From Paracrocinitomix sp040880585 (GTDB taxonomy: Bacteria; Bacteroidota; Bacteroidia; Flavobacteriales_D; Crocinitomicaceae): 64,000 bases of DNA. The notes beneath the pieces were generated by a model that saw only the letters and a list, made by a program, of their open reading frames with translations, ran no database searches and had not been told where the DNA came from. How positions within the stretch are numbered: position 1 is the stretch's first letter; every line of letters starts with the position of its first letter. The position numbers and the translations under genes are program-made. Shown here one piece after another: positions 63,023 through 64,000 of this stretch. The stretch is from positions 62,001 through 126,000 of the forward strand of contig JBBDID010000018.1 of the NCBI GenBank assembly GCA_040880585.1, written 5' to 3'.

Positions 63023-63323
63023 ATAAAATTTGTCGTGTTATGTCATCTGAAATTACAAAGTGTAAATTTCGAGATGCTGTTGTTTATAGTTTAACAAATA
63101 ATCCGGTTGATTAGTTACACCAATTACTCCGGACAAAACCAATATATCTAAAAATACGCGATAAATATCACAATTTCAAAAATAACTTCTACAAATTCTG
63201 TTCCGATTGTTAATAAAGAGTTTTATCGGCCCTCTTTTGTTAATAAGTCGCCATTATGTCATGGCAGTCGTTAGCCATGAAATGTGTATTTTCGGGCTTT
63301 GGAAAAAAACAACACATTGAAAT
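63023..63323. other. Divergent promoter region clpC-gyrA
   Basis: No gene is seen in these 301 bases. On the clpC side no exact -7 box was found. On the gyrA side lie an inverted repeat (63259-63280) and TATTTTCG at 63287-63294, one base off TAnnTTTG and 29 bases before the gyrA ATG. Confidence 0.6.
63259..63280. promoter_or_regulatory. Inverted repeat upstream of gyrA
   Basis: TCATGGC (63259-63265) and GCCATGA (63274-63280) are perfectly complementary with an 8-base spacer. The site ends six bases before the near -7 box of gyrA and could be an operator. Confidence 0.4.
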
Positions 63324-64000
63324 ATGGCAGAAGGAGAAAGAATCATTAAAATTAATATTGAGGATGAGATGAAATCCGCCTACATTGATTATTCAATGTC
63401 GGTAATTGTATCCAGGGCTTTACCGGATGTGAGAGATGGTTTTAAACCGGTCCACAGAAGGGTATTGTACGGCATGCAAGATTTGGGCGTATTTTCAAAT
63501 CGTCCGCATAAGAAATCAGCAAGAATTGTAGGGGATGTGCTGGGTAAGTACCACCCGCATGGAGATTCCTCAGTTTATGACACCATGGTACGGATGGCAC
63601 AACCCTGGTCACTACGATATCCACTTGTGGACGGACAAGGAAACTTTGGTTCTGTAGATGGTGATAGCCCTGCCGCTATGCGTTATACGGAGTCAAGGCT
63701 ACAAAAGATCGCTGAAGATATGTTGGCTGATCTGGAGAAAGAAACGGTAGATTTTACCCCCAATTTTGATGATTCATTAACCGAACCTTCGGTACTGCCT
63801 ACTAAAATTCCGAATTTGCTCGTGAATGGTGCTTCGGGAATCGCAGTAGGTATGGCGACAAATATGCCGCCGCATAATCTCTCTGAGGTTGTTGACGGAA
63901 TCAATGCCTATATAGATAATCGAGACATAGAAATTGAAGAATTGATACAATATATAAAGGCACCGGATTTTCCAACCGGAGGTATTATATATGGTTATGA
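63324..64000 (+). CDS. gyrA: DNA gyrase subunit A, 5' part (runs off the window)
   Basis: The first 225 residues are visible, opening MAEGERIIKINIEDEMKSAY. The breakage-reunion core is typical: SRALPDVRDGFKPVHRRVLY, KYHPHGDSSVYDTMVRMAQP, the catalytic tyrosine in AAMRYTE and LVDGQGNFGSVDGD. GyrA cuts and reseals DNA to introduce negative supercoils together with GyrB. In the quinolone-resistance region the serine and aspartate positions (GDSSVYD) look wild type. The gene continues beyond base 64000. Confidence 0.97.
   Translation, partial: MAEGERIIKINIEDEMKSAYIDYSMSVIVSRALPDVRDGFKPVHRRVLYGMQDLGVFSNRPHKKSARIVGDVLGKYHPHGDSSVYDTMVRMAQPWSLRYPLVDGQGNFGSVDGDSPAAMRYTESRLQKIAEDMLADLEKETVDFTPNFDDSLTEPSVLPTKIPNLLVNGASGIAVGMATNMPPHNLSEVVDGINAYIDNRDIEIEELIQYIKAPDFPTGGIIYGY

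Noticed and set aside
1..64000. tRNA, rRNA and transposase genes
   Set aside because: None was recognised by eye on either strand; a covariance-model tRNA search would be needed to exclude tRNAs fully.

Overview
The window looks like a chromosomal segment of a Bacteroidota bacterium, probably of the order Flavobacteriales. The evidence is A+T-rich DNA, proteins with type IX secretion (T9SS) C-terminal sorting domains of both type A and type B, a PorP/SprF-like protein beside an OmpA-like protein, a BatA-like protein next to a dihydroorotase, clpC divergent from gyrA, and many matches to the Bacteroidota -7 promoter box TAnnTTTG. No rRNA, tRNA, transposase, integrase or CRISPR array was seen.

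Bases 1-16 kb are mostly core: a START-domain protein and two unknown secreted proteins; a very large minus-strand regulator (TPR, four GAF domains, SpoIIE phosphatase); a 63-residue peptide; mnmA; two secreted proteins; a minus-strand operon batA-like, pyrC-like, methyltransferase; a LolD-like ATPase; and a plus-strand cluster of M50 protease, Smr-domain protein and M28 peptidase. Bases 17-30 kb form a tight secretion operon: a 2652-residue beta-helix protein and an NHL-repeat protein, both with type B sorting domains, then the PorP/SprF-like protein and an OmpA/PD40 protein that probably serve them at the outer membrane.

Bases 30-45.6 kb hold a YdeI-like protein, a ceramidase-like membrane protein, a VOC protein, tex, a TPR-CHAT protease, a MoxR ATPase and, 6.3 kb further on, a vWA protein of the kind normally found next to MoxR. 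Between the last two lie a minus-strand block (S8 protease with type A sorting domain and two lipoproteins with a nearly identical leader segment) and a structured intergenic region. Bases 45.6-46.7 kb contain a 100-bp tandem repeat interrupted by 100 Ns, an assembly gap. Then follow a cold-shock protein, and an operon of a secreted PIG-L deacetylase, a 37-residue membrane microprotein and a sodium:solute symporter.

Bases 51.6-54.6 kb are an accessory island read entirely on the minus strand: two small lipoproteins, a Fic toxin with VbhA-like antitoxin, a HigBA toxin-antitoxin pair and a cut-off secreted-protein gene. Three intergenic segments share terminal sequences (TAAC...AAAATTCACC at one end, ATGCCTARTTTTA...ACGTTAG at the other), fold like integron attC sites and sit directly before or after the genes. 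This is the most unusual structure in the window and may be a set of mobile gene cassettes without an integrase. The last part returns to core genes: a DUF2911 protein, a secreted vWA protein, an acidic protein with an IF2-N-like start, a queuosine-precursor transporter, clpC and the 5' part of gyrA.
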